Assembly (NCBI GenBank): GCA_033557835.1
Contig: JAWQRO010000138.1
Coordinates: 1-52,904 of the forward strand
Length of the DNA: 52,904 nt
Source of the DNA: Helochares maculicollis
Taxonomy: Eukaryota; Arthropoda; Insecta; Coleoptera; Hydrophilidae
Direction of reading: 5' to 3'
Below are positions 1 through 10,099 of this stretch, in pieces. Numbering within the stretch: the first letter of the stretch is position 1; every line of letters starts with the position of its first letter. The notes below the pieces were generated by a model. The model ran no database searches, was not told where the DNA came from, and saw only the letters and a list, made by a program, of their open reading frames with translations. Position numbers and translations under genes: made by a program.

Positions 1-18
1 TATATATATATATATATA
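1..18. repeat. (TA)9 microsatellite
   Basis: Nine TA dinucleotides open the window. If the gene at 61-435 keeps the two-exon layout of its paralogs, this repeat lies in its intron. Confidence 0.9.
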
Positions 19-60
19 AATGAAATGTGAATATGTGTGGTATGATGATGACATATTTAC

Positions 61-435
61 CTCGCAATTTGTTGGCATCCTGTGGTGTAACATAGTAACA
101 ATATTGTTGATTTTCCAAGCGTATAATTCCTTATCATCAGTAACAGGTACCGATTTCAACAAAGTAAGTATCGTTGGACTATCAAAGTCAAAAGATTCAT
201 TTAAAGATCCATCGCTTGTTAATAGTTGACTTGATTTGAACGAGCATAAAAGATATTTGTTGAAATTTGCCGGTGCATTTTCTGGACACTCTCTATACAT
301 TGTGGCCATGTACTTTGTTAAATCTGCTAAACCATTATCTTTTGCACACTGCACTTGAGAAGGAGATAATTCATAAAAAGACGCAGCTACAGAACATATC
401 GAAAAGGTAACCACGAGGCAAATAAATCGATACAT
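61..435 (-). CDS. SP1: exon 1 of a secreted two-domain protein (partial gene)
   Basis: The ATG is at 433-435 and the exon runs 125 codons to a Cys-Glu pair just before a GTAAAT splice donor at 60. A hydrophobic signal peptide (about residues 1-19, MYRFICLVVTFSICSVAA) is followed by cysteines at 6 and 14 (in the signal), 30, 50, 64 and 124. The segment NFNKYLLC, the motif PVTDDKE and the final Cys align with the other four members of the array, and the exon has exactly the same length (375 bp) as SP3 and SP5. It is the most divergent member. No acceptor is visible at 1-60, so its intron is longer than the 55-57 bp of the paralogs, and exon 2 lies outside the window. The function is unknown; a small hydrophobic-ligand carrier is an inference from the OBP-like fold. 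Confidence 0.75.
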
Positions 436-979
436 TTTTTTTGTTTACTTAGTTTCAGCAATATTATATAATTTTAGGTAGCAGTCAGTCTGATAGCATT
501 AACAGGCTACAAGAGGCGCTGATAATGTGGCACGAAATTTAATAGCGTGTTCCCTTTTATATGTTTCAAGGAATCGAAGCGCTGGCGCATCTCACTGGTC
601 TATTTAAATATATCTAATCTAAGAGATATGGAAATATCTAAGTGCAGGGTGCTAAACACTTCTCCAACTATTAGTTTTTAGCATATTCGTATATTATTTT
701 TATTAATAAAATCATACAAATTATCACTTCGTATTATGTCTGTGTATTTGAAACTTAAGGCGCTATTTTTGCTTCGCTGAACTTTGATCTTGGCATTTTC
801 AAGAGTTGTATCATAACGATACAATTGCTGTTGTGAAGCAAGATACTACAAATATGAATGGCTTGGCTACGAAATAAAAATCATAATTTTATTGACAATA
901 TTTTTGAAAAAGTTATTCATCAAGTCTATTTGGGTAGAAAGGAAGCACAAAAAGGTCTATAAGGGTCTTCAAATATATA

Positions 980-1737
980 TTAAGCGACAAAATGTAAGGA
1001 AAACATTTTTGTTATCCATTGCGAAATTAACATCAATACTTTATACACATACTCAGCTTTATTCTCATCGACTGGCAGCTCTTTAATAGCTGCTATTCTA
1101 CTATTATAAAGAATGTGTAATGATAGTAAATCAACATTAATGTTGTTTTGATCAGTTAATAAGTTATCTGCTTTAAAACCGAACAAAAGGAAGTTCTTAA
1201 AGTTTTCATCGTGTTTTTCCGTCTTTTGAAGGAATTTATAGAATTCTACGGTTCCGAGTTTTTCCACATGGTTCTTCACCCGACAATCTTCCCAGGCTTT
1301 GCTAAGGTGATTCTAAAATATATAAAAATACTGTCGCTCTTTTGCTACTTCCAAGAAGGCCTATCTTACCTCGCAATATGCCGGAATGCCATGCCAGAAA
1401 ATGCCATAGAGTTTATGGATTTTCATAGCATACACTTCCTTGTCATCTGAAACCGGTATAGCTCTTAGCATGTGTATAATGGTCGGAAATTTCAATTTTA
1501 CATTCGTTTCATTTAAAGTTCCGCTGGGCGTTAATACACCTTCTTTCTTGTAGATGCAGAGAAGAAATTTATTGAAGGTTATTGGACAGGACATTCTGTG
1601 TAGTCTAGGTATTTCTCGAAAGTAAAATTTGCGTAACCAAACTTACTTGCGCAACTCTTTTGAGGCTCGGGTACGTTAAAAGCTAACACTGCCGAAAATA
1701 CTGACAGTATAGTTACACCGTGCAAATAGAGATGCAT
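980..1737 (-). pseudogene. SP2: disabled copy of the secreted two-domain protein
   Basis: Exon 1 is 1370-1737 and exon 2 is 980-1312, separated by a 57-bp intron with GTAAGA donor and TTTTAG acceptor. The ATG (1735-1737) starts a normal signal peptide. Relative to SP3, seven bases are missing just after the conserved Glu-Cys-Pro (near 1581-1590). The frame shifts and hits a stop four codons after that Cys. The rest of exon 1 and all of exon 2 remain recognisable in the shifted frame. Exon 2 also shows Phe where every paralog seen here has the Cys of the FLLC motif (FLLFGF). The C-terminus is extended by about 10 residues compared with SP5 because the usual stop is absent. I read it as a pseudogene; a sequencing or assembly error is the alternative for the deletion. 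Confidence 0.75.
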
Positions 1738-1990
1738 TTTTAAATAATATTTTGACTAGTAGTAGCACGTTTTCAACTGTAAAAACTGTGAATGTAAAAT
1801 TAATCGCTTTTAAACGAGTTCAATTCGATTTATCTTGCACTCTGTTTTTATTTAATTATCAGAACACCACAGCGAAAATAGTTGTAATTCATTTTAGTTT
1901 TGAAAATTTGCTTATTTTTATTAGCTATTGTTTAAGAAATTCTATGATCAATTGTATTAGTTAAATTTTTGACGCTTGACATTTTACTCC

Positions 1991-2088
1991 TTTGAGAATT
2001 TGCGGCAAAATAAGGTATTCGTTAAATCTTTTGAAATAGCTAGGAGCCACGTAAACTCATATAAGAATCCTCAAACATATATTAAGCT
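1991..2088 (-). repeat. 3' flank duplicated between SP3 and SP4
   Basis: 1991-2088 and 4646-4737 are near-identical (starting TTGAGAATTTGCGGCAAAATAA and ending AAACATATATTAA on the plus strand). They lie just downstream of the stop codons of SP3 and SP4, so these two genes share a recent common duplication that includes their 3' flank. Confidence 0.8.
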
Positions 2089-2814
2089 AAAGAGTAGCAC
2101 GAATACCTTATAAACATATTCAGCTTTATTCTCATCGACTGGCAGCTCTTTAATATATGATATTTTATCCATACCACGATGGTGTAATGAAAGTAAATCA
2201 ACATTAATGTTGTTTTCATCAGTCAATAAGTTTTCTTCTTTAAAACCACATAATAGGAAGTTCTTAAAATTGTTATCGTGCTTCTCTTTCTCATTAACGA
2301 ATCTTGAGAATTCTAGGTAACCGATTTTTTCCACATGGTTCTTCACCCGACAATCTTCCCAGATTTTGTTAAAATGACCAGGCTAAAATACACACAAAAA
2401 TTTTTTGTGTTTTACCATTTTTACCAAGGCATATCTTACCGTGCAATATGTCGGAATTCTATGGAGAAACATGTTAAAGATTTAATGGATTTTCGAAGCA
2501 TATACTTCCTTGTCATCTGAAACCGGTACAGCTCTCATTGCGCGCTCAATGAACGGTATTGTCAAGCCTTTATAATTCTCATTTAAAGTTCCGCTGGGCG
2601 TTAAAACACCTTGTTTCTTATAGATGCATAGAAGAAATTTATTGAAGGTTGATGGAGCTCTTTCAGGACATTCTGAGTATTGCGCGTATTTGTCGAAAGT
2701 AAAATTTGCGTAACCAAACTCACTTGCGCAACTCTCCTGAACCGAAGTTAACTCGAAAGCTAACACTGCCGAAAATACTGACAGTATAGTTAAACCATGC
2801 AAATAGAGATGCAT
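2071..2814 (-). pseudogene. SP3: copy with a premature stop in exon 1
   Basis: Exon 1 is 2440-2814 (375 bp, same length as SP1 and SP5) and exon 2 is 2071-2382, with a 57-bp intron (GTAAGA donor, TTTTAG acceptor). The signal peptide MHLYLHGLTILSVFSAVLAF and all family cysteines are present. At 2482-2484 a TAA replaces the Lys codon (AAA) found in SP4 and SP5 inside the motif SKIHKI. This truncates the protein at residue 110 and removes the last 15 codons of exon 1 and the whole second domain. Exon 2 is fully open and begins in frame after the splice. The lesion is a single substitution in otherwise intact sequence, so the loss looks recent; read-through or polymorphism cannot be excluded. Confidence 0.75.
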
Positions 2815-4770
2815 TTTTAAATAATATTTTGATTAGTAGTAGCACGTTTTCAACTGTGAAAACTGTGAATGTAAAATTTATCGCTTTTAAACGAGTTCAA
2901 TTCGATTTATCTTCCACTTTGTTTTTATTTAATTACCAGAACACCACAGCGTAAATAGTTGTAATTCACTTTAGTTTTGAAAATTTGCTTATTTTTATTA
3001 GCTATTGTTTAAGAAATTCTATGATCAATTGTATTAGTTAATTGCCTATTTTCGACGTTTGACATTTTACTCCTTTTAGATAAATAAAGTTATCAAATTG
3101 TATAAACGCGAATTTTAAAACAATATTTACAATAACCTACCAACGTTACTAATGTAACAGGATCTACTGAACAAAAAATGCCATCACGGTAAGATCTTAC
3201 TTAAATCTCAGTTGGTCAACATCAGTTAGGATATCGACTGTCAAGTGCTTTTTGACGAAAATTGAGAAATATTCTAGGCTTTAGACTTTATTAGAAAATA
3301 ATTTTCGTTGTGTATAATTTGATTCTCAGCAGTTAATATTCTGATGATAACAAATAAAGATTTCTTGGACAATCACACAGAAAATTCAACACAATAAAAG
3401 AAGATTTGGAATTGAAACAAAAGAAGAACATTGTTGGCGTTCTCCTACTACTGAAGCATACACGCAGATACATCCAATCAAAATCGGGATTCTTCAAGCA
3501 GCCACGGCTGTTTCATTTAAACCCCACAGACTTGCCGACAATACACAATATTCTATTGGTAGTTCAGTTGTTGCCATAAAAATTCCCCCAAAACATGATA
3601 TTGTATTAGAAAAATGGTTTAAGTAATAGTGAATTAACACCAATGATTCCAATTTTTTCTCACATGACATTCAAAAATTAAGCCCTCCAGTAACATATAG
3701 ATAGTCAACAGTAACCAGAACAAGACGAGGTCAAATACACAGACAGTCATCTGAATAAGAAACTAACGAAAACTACGATTTTGCTAAATGCAAACAACTG
3801 GGCGAACTATTTCATTAAATATAATGACTCAGCAGGAAAAAATCTTAACTCTCCGCAAGTACTTGTTTACAAAATGATACTGAAATCTATTTGGACTTGC
3901 ACATTTTCTACCTTATCAATAAATTACGATGTTAATTTAAACACAAATGCAGTAAAGCATGCAATTAAATTGTTGATTAGTAGTTTAGGACGCTTTCATA
4001 AGTGAAACATAATTACTGAATAATATTTCATGAAGGCACTTATCTCTGAATACTTCCCAATATGCAGTATACAATTCAGTTTTAACAGTTTATTTTACAA
4101 CATCACTGCTTTGTGCAATTAAATTGGAACTAAAAGTCCCTGATATTTTACCAAACAACTATAACGAATAAATAGATTTGCTAAGCACTGCGAAAAACAG
4201 CTATTTCTAGAGAATGGAACCGGTGAATGGTTTAAAAATCAACATCAAACTACACCAGTGCAAAGAGAAACTCCTATATTAATGAATTATTAACAGATCA
4301 GGACATGGGGAGCAGACACCAAGAAAACCAATTACTAAGCTAATGAGAAAACGCGACAATATGCTTCTAATAAAAAAAGCATTCTGCCAAAATTATAATA
4401 TTCTAGCTTTATTTTGAAGAAATATAATGCATATATGAAGATAGGGTGAATACTAAGGGGAGAGAGGAGAGAGAGACAAGGTTACAATAAATACAATTTT
4501 AACAATGAGACAACTATTGCACAACAGTTACGAGCAATGAGTCAAGGTTCTGTAGTCAGGGGCAAAGACTTATATGAAGCTATGAAGGCACTAAAAATAA
4601 CTTTCAAATGGATATAAATCAAACTAAAAGAGAGGAGCCTCTCTTGAGAATTTGCGGCAAAATAAGCTATCTGTTAAATCTTCTGAAATAGCTAGGAACC
4701 ACGTAAACTCATGTAAGAATTCTCAAACATATATTAATCGAGAGTTGAAATATAAATAAAAATTATTCGG
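2815..4770. repeat. Duplicated intergenic DNA of the SP array (copy 1)
   Basis: There is no intact gene here. The part from 3120 to 3200 resembles 8160-8230, the 5' flank of SP5. The parts around 3525-3560 and 3780-3900 resemble 6365-6400 and 6650-6780. For example, both contain TTGCTAAATGCAA(A/G)CAACTGGG followed by a diverged stretch. The 74-codon ORF at 3781-4005 is not preserved in the second copy and is not called as a gene. Confidence 0.6.
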
Positions 4771-4773
4771 TGC

Positions 4774-5497
4774 TTAGAGTAGCATGAATACCTTATAAAC
4801 ATATTCAGCTTTATTCTCATCGACTGGTAGCTCTTTAATATATGTTATTCTAGCCACACCACGAAGGTGAAATAATAGTAAATCAACATGAATGTTGTTT
4901 TCATCAGTCAATAAATTATCTTCTTTAAAACCGCAAAAAAGGAAGATCTTAAAATTGTTATCGTGCTTCTCTTTCTCATTAAGGAATCTTGAGAATTCTA
5001 GGTAACCGATTTTTCCACATGGTTCTTCACCCGACAATCTTCCCAGATTTTGTTAAATTGACCAGCCTAAAATACACACAAAAATTTTTTGTGATTTATC
5101 ATTTTTACCAAGGCATATTTTACCGTGCAATATGTCGGAATTCTATGGAAAAACATATCAGAGATTTTATGGATTTTCGAAGCATATACTTCCTTGTCAT
5201 CTGAAACCGGTACAGCTCTCATTACGCGCTCAATGACCGGTACTGTCAACTCTCGATAATTCTCATTTAAAGTTCCGCTGGGCGTTATACACCTTGTTTC
5301 TTGTAGATGCACAGAAGAAATTTATTGAAGGTTGATGGAGCACTTTCAGGACATTCTGAGTATTGTATGTATTTGTCGAAAGTAAAATTTGCGTAACCAA
5401 ACTCACTTGCGCAACTCTCCTGAACAGCATTTAAGTCGAAAGCTAACACTGCCGAAAATACTGACAGTATAGTTAAACCGTACAAATAATAATGCAT
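4774..5497 (-). pseudogene. SP4: copy with two single-base frameshifts
   Basis: Exon 1 is 5124-5497 and exon 2 is 4774-5066, with a 57-bp intron. Exon 1 is 374 bp, one base short of its paralogs. The missing base lies next to 5285-5290, in the codons corresponding to the Leu-Thr before the SGTLNEN motif, and produces a stop after residue 70. A second base is missing from an A-run (six in SP3, five here) near 5011-5015 in exon 2, shifting the frame after the DCRVKNHV segment. Sequence after each lesion is still highly similar to SP3, including the FLFC motif and the PVDENKAEYVYK tail. Two independent 1-base losses argue for real decay, though homopolymer sequencing error is possible for the second. 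Confidence 0.75.
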
Positions 5498-5639
5498 TTT
5501 TAAATTATATATCGACTTGTTCTAAGTAGAACCACGTTTTCAACTGTGAATGTAAAGTTAACCGCCTTTACTCGATTCTATGCAATTTATCATCCAATTT
5601 TGTTTGTTTAATTATCGGAACACAACTGAGCAAATTGTT

Positions 5640-6960
5640 TTTTGGGCGAGACTTTATTTTTATCAGCTATTGTAGCCGCGGCGACGCAGTAATCACAACC
5701 ACTATCCTATTGAATAAGAATTGCACGATTGCAGATGATATGTGCATGGCATAGTTATTTCCGATTCTATGTTTTATTTGTTTTTTGCCGTTCTAGTACT
5801 ATCTAACTGCAATGACAATTAATCAAGAGTAGTTGAGATTTTTCTAGACTTGATAAGTTAGCTCAAAATTAGTACGAACTCTTTTTTCAAGCGAACAAAG
5901 CCCCACTTGATTTAGAATGTAAACAAGACCTGAAACACAGAAGTGAGGCCAAAATACATATGAATATACAAAATACGCTTGATACGAGGTAACTTTATGA
6001 GCAGCTACGAGCATAGCTAAATAACATTGTAGAAAATTTTGGATTGGGAAACTAAACTGCAGACAATGGAAAATGGTATGATTAAAATAAGATATCTTTA
6101 ACATCCACATAGAAAAGTAACAAAAACAAGAGTAGTTCTTGAATTGCTGCACTTCTGCCGCTTTGCTAAATAAAATACAAGCATTTGTTAAAGTCTGGCG
6201 CACCGGACTGCACTACAAAGTAAGAAAATTGTTGCCGCTCTCCTACTAATTTATCTTAAAATTTTTTCTCAGAGGTAGGTACTTCCTCGTGAAGCACAAA
6301 AAAGCATTTATGCATTTATATGCACTGACAAACGGTATAGCTTAGAGCAGCGACCTCTTGTATTCATCGCAGACTTGCCGTCAACATCCAATATTTCGAC
6401 TTTGATCCAGTTATTGTGTTGCAAATGCTCCAAAATCATCTTATTATCATCTAATCATCTAATTAAATTAGAAGAATGGTTTAAGTAATATTGAAATAAA
6501 ACCAACGATCCAATTAAGCTCACATGATATTCTCGAAAATAGGAGGTAAATGTCTTCCAGTAATATTAAATAATCAATAGCTGCCGCTAGTCGATGTTAA
6601 ATACTTTGGCCTTCATCTGCATAAGAAACCAACATTTGGAAAATACTAATTTGCTAAATGCAAGCAACTGGGTTAGCAACTTCATAAATTATAATGGCTC
6701 AGCAGAAGTAAATACAAACTGTTTTTGATAAAATTCTTTCGAGAAATGATCCTAAAATCTTTTTGGATGTATGAGATTCAGTTGTAAGGAGCAGTATTAA
6801 CTGTAATTTCGAGATACTAGACGGATACATAAAACGCCAAAAACGATGATCAATACACTTTGGTTCCTTCCAAACGTCACTAATCCATGCGATGTCAAGA
6901 TTTCTTCAATAAAGCAAGAAATTGCTTACAAAGCAAAAACTAAGTTAGACCCCGACTAGT
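5640..6960. repeat. Duplicated intergenic DNA of the SP array (copy 2)
   Basis: The stretch between SP4 and SP5. Sections from about 6360 to 6780 are a diverged copy of 3520-3900. No gene is supported; a 119-codon minus-strand ORF (5844-6203) has no counterpart in the other intergenic copy. Confidence 0.5.
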
Positions 6961-7027
6961 AAGGAAGCACATAAACGCACATTACAATTTTGAAATATAT
7001 ATTAATCTACAGAAGCATAAATAAAGT

Positions 7028-7763
7028 TCATCTTTTACCAAAGATCAACATCATCACTTTATAAACATACTCAGCTTTATTCTCATCGACCGCCAGCTCT
7101 TTGATAGCAGTTATTTTATCCATAGCAAGACTGTGCAATGAAAGTAAATCAACATTAATTTTATTCTCATCATTCAAAATATTATCCGCTTTGAAGCCGC
7201 ACAAAAGGAAGTTCTTAAAGTTTGCATCGTGCTTCTCCTTCTTTTTGAGGAATCTTGAGAAATCTTGGAAACTGATTTTTTGCACATGGTTCTTCACCCG
7301 GCAATCCTCCCATATTTTGTTGAGGTTACCATCCTAAAAGGTATAAATAGCTACTTTGTCTAATTATTTCTCGAAAGGCATATCTTACCACGCAATATGA
7401 TGGAATACCATGGAAAAACATGGTAAAAATTTTATGGATTTTCGAAGCATACACTTCCTTGTCATCTGAGACCGGTACAGCTTTTAGTAGGCGCTCAATG
7501 ACCGGATTTTCCAACTCTTTATAATTCTCGTTTAAGGTTCCGCTGGACGTTAATACGTCTTCTTTTTTGTAGACGCACAGAAGATATTTATTGAAATTCG
7601 ATGGGGCGCTTTCAGGGCATTCTGAGTATATTATGTGGTTGTCGAAAGTAAAATTTGCGTAGCCACACTCACTTGCACAACTTTTCATATGCGCATTTAG
7701 TTGAAAAGATAGCACTGCCGAAAATACTGAGAGTATAATTAAGTCGTACAAATACCGATGCAT
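7028..7763 (-). CDS. SP5: intact two-exon secreted protein, two OBP-like halves
   Basis: Exon 1 is 7389-7763 (125 codons) and exon 2 is 7028-7333 (101 codons plus stop), joined across a 55-bp intron (GTAAGA donor, TTTTAG acceptor). The 226-residue product has a signal peptide (about residues 1-20) and seven cysteines at 29, 33, 49, 63, 124, 136 and 170. It contains an internal duplication: NFNKYLLC at 56-63 matches NFKNFLLC at 163-170, and PVSDDKEVYASKIHKI at 97-112 resembles AVDENKAEYVYKV at 206-218. The pattern of one conserved Cys followed by a K..(V/I)L..xGxLN loop resembles insect odorant-binding-type helical proteins lacking two of the six classical cysteines, but the spacing is not canonical and I do not recognise a named family. 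It is predicted to be extracellular. It is the only complete, undamaged member of the array here. A third exon is unlikely because the end is conserved in all copies. Confidence 0.8.
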
Positions 7764-7910
7764 TTTGAAATTATACTATTTCGACTTGCTATTAGTTGAA
7801 CCACGTTTTCAACTGTGAACGTAAAATTAAACGCCTCTACTCGAATCGATGTAGTTTATCTTGCACTTTGTTTTTGTTTAATTATCGGAATGCCACTGTA
7901 TAAATAGTTT
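7764..7910 (-). promoter_or_regulatory. Conserved 5' flank of the SP genes
   Basis: About 150 bp upstream of each ATG is shared by SP2 (1738-1890), SP3 (2815-2970), SP4 (5498-5640) and SP5. It includes a block around CACGTTTTCAACTGTGAA and a block around GTTTAATTATCGGAA. At SP5 the far end carries CTATTTATAC on the coding strand, a possible TATA-like site; in SP2 and SP3 this position is not TATA-like. Conservation may simply reflect recent duplication, so promoter function is an inference. Confidence 0.35.
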
Positions 7911-8521
7911 TAATCTCCTTTGGTTTTTGGAAGGGTGTTTATTTTTATAAACAATTGTAGGCGGTAGCCGCGTCGACGCAGTAATTATTTTAATTTAGCT
8001 GCCGTGAATACAAATTCTGCAATTAGGAACTGTGTACTTTGGGTATTTGTTTCCTAAATTCTATGTTAAGCTATGTTAATAGTCTATTTCGGCTTTTTGT
8101 CGTTCTAGCAGTTTTAGAGGAATACAGACAGGTACATTTCAAAAGACAACATCTTTAAGCAATACTTACATTAATCTTGTAACATTCCTAATGTACTAAA
8201 CAAGAAGTTCCACGAGGGTAAGATCAAATCTGGATTTTGATTGTCATGAACGCATTTACAAAATTTTAAGAAATATATTAGACTTAGTATGAGTCAACTC
8301 AAAAACCATCTACTTTGGTAGAAAATAGAATTCCATTAAGAGTTTGTTTATCAACAATTAAGTGTCGGTAAGAGTGACCAAGACCAAAAACAAGTACACA
8401 TTTGTTTCAGAATGGAAACAGGGACTAAAGTACGAGAGTAGGGTTCAAATAAAGATGAAGGGAATAAATAAGCTAGATATACATAAGTCAAGATAAAGGC
8501 TAAACCAGTTTGTAGGAAATA

Positions 8522-10097
8522 TACAGGGTGTGGTATATTTCCAACACTTAACCCACATGGTAAGAACGCCAATGTGACCTGGTATTTTCTAAGTATAAAT
8601 AAAAATGCTAAAAATTTGGCTAATTTGGGACTCCTGACTTAATTGAAATGATGCCGATAGACCATCCTGAGCTAAAGTATATTATGCAGACACAACGGCA
8701 CCGTTATTGCTATAAAAATAAAGGCATCACAATCAAACTCGTCCTTAGATCCCTCAAAACCTCAAGATTAAATTTTTTCATGAACGCAAAACCGTCCTTA
8801 TCAAAGAGAAACAGAAACAGATTATACATAACCATTGAAGTTAAATTTTATAGCTCCGCGTTTTTTCGAATCACTTAAATTAGAACGTAAGCTCTAAACA
8901 AGATCGCTTTGTATTACTATCTTCCGATTCATTTTTTTATGAACGCAAAACCGTCCTTATCAAAGATAAACAGAAAAAGAACAACCATTGAAGTCAAATT
9001 TTATAGCTCCACGTTTTTTCCAATCATTTAAAACAGAACGTGACCTCAAAAAAAGATCACTTTATATCTTCCGCTGCAAGAAAGACGATTACATCATATA
9101 TCGCAAACTAACGTCACCTTTATCTCTATAGCAATACCAGCATCACAATGAAAACAAAGCGTTAGATCCGTCATAGTCACGAGATAAAATTATTTCACGA
9201 ACACAAAACCTTCTTAATAACATAAAGACAGAAAAAAGAACATAAACAACCATTTAAGTAAAATTTTATTCGAGTGGGTTGTTTTTTGAACTGGAGAGGG
9301 TGGTTACATCACACATCCAAACTAAACAATAACTTAATTGTCGACATTCTTTATCGTTAAAATATTATGTTATTGCGACGACATACTAATAATTAAAGAA
9401 TATGCATTGGGAGCGTAAGGCCTTTAAATAAACTAATTTTACGTAAAATGCAGAAATTAAATAGCGAAGTATACAAATATCTTATTGGTTGGCGTTGAAT
9501 TTAACATTGCATCGAATAAAAAAACTTAGAATAATATGCACCGCTTCTCGTGCATTTGTGGTTGTAAATTTATTGCGCTTTACGTTTCTTGATAAGCATC
9601 CGCTTACATTTTTATCACGTTTACAATAAAATTATGGTTTTTCTTCTTTCGTGCTTTAGTTCAAACGATTTGCATATTAGTAAATATGCCTTTCTTAGAA
9701 TAACGCATAACGAAAAGTTTAGCTAACTTACATAATAGTAAATAATGCATTAAAAACAAATTGAAATGAACGCAATCTGACCAAACATGTGGTGCTTGTT
9801 TTTTCTCTCCGATTGAAATTTATTTTCAACGAGGCTTTTTTTTATTATTTCGTCAGTTTCGAGTACAGATGCTTTAAGCGTAAACAAAAAGGTGATTTTT
9901 TTGAAATACCGACAAATTTCGTCTGTGTTCCACCGACGACGTCATAGGGAATTTCAACAGTGGTTCTTAACATGTACATGTAATTAACATCTCGGTCGCT
10001 AGTTATACCCCAAAATGCAAACAAAAACCTATCGCTTATTATTTCTTATATCTACCATCCCTTTAAGTTTTGTAACGTAATTTTAAAACAGGCTGTA
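8522..10097 (+). mobile_element. Non-autonomous TIR element, copy A (1.57 kb)
   Basis: It begins TA-CAGGGTGT and ends CAGGCTG-TA, the same borders as the copies at 17898 and 41698. TA flanks on both sides suggest a Tc1/mariner-type target site. It holds internal direct repeats: the segment beginning ATGAACGCAAAACCGTCCTT occurs at 8780 and again at 8939 (159-bp period), with a more diverged unit near 9197. No transposase is visible. A short ORF relic starting MTSSVEHRR on the minus strand near 9940 is shared by the three copies but broken here. It was probably mobilised by an enzyme encoded elsewhere. Confidence 0.75.
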
Positions 10098-10099
10098 TA

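Noticed and set aside
3781..4005. 74-codon ORF in SP intergenic DNA
   Set aside because: The duplicated counterpart at 6650-6780 has stops and frameshifts, so it is not a maintained gene.
5844..6203. 119-codon minus-strand ORF between SP4 and SP5
   Set aside because: No signal, no family resemblance, and not preserved in the duplicated intergenic copy.
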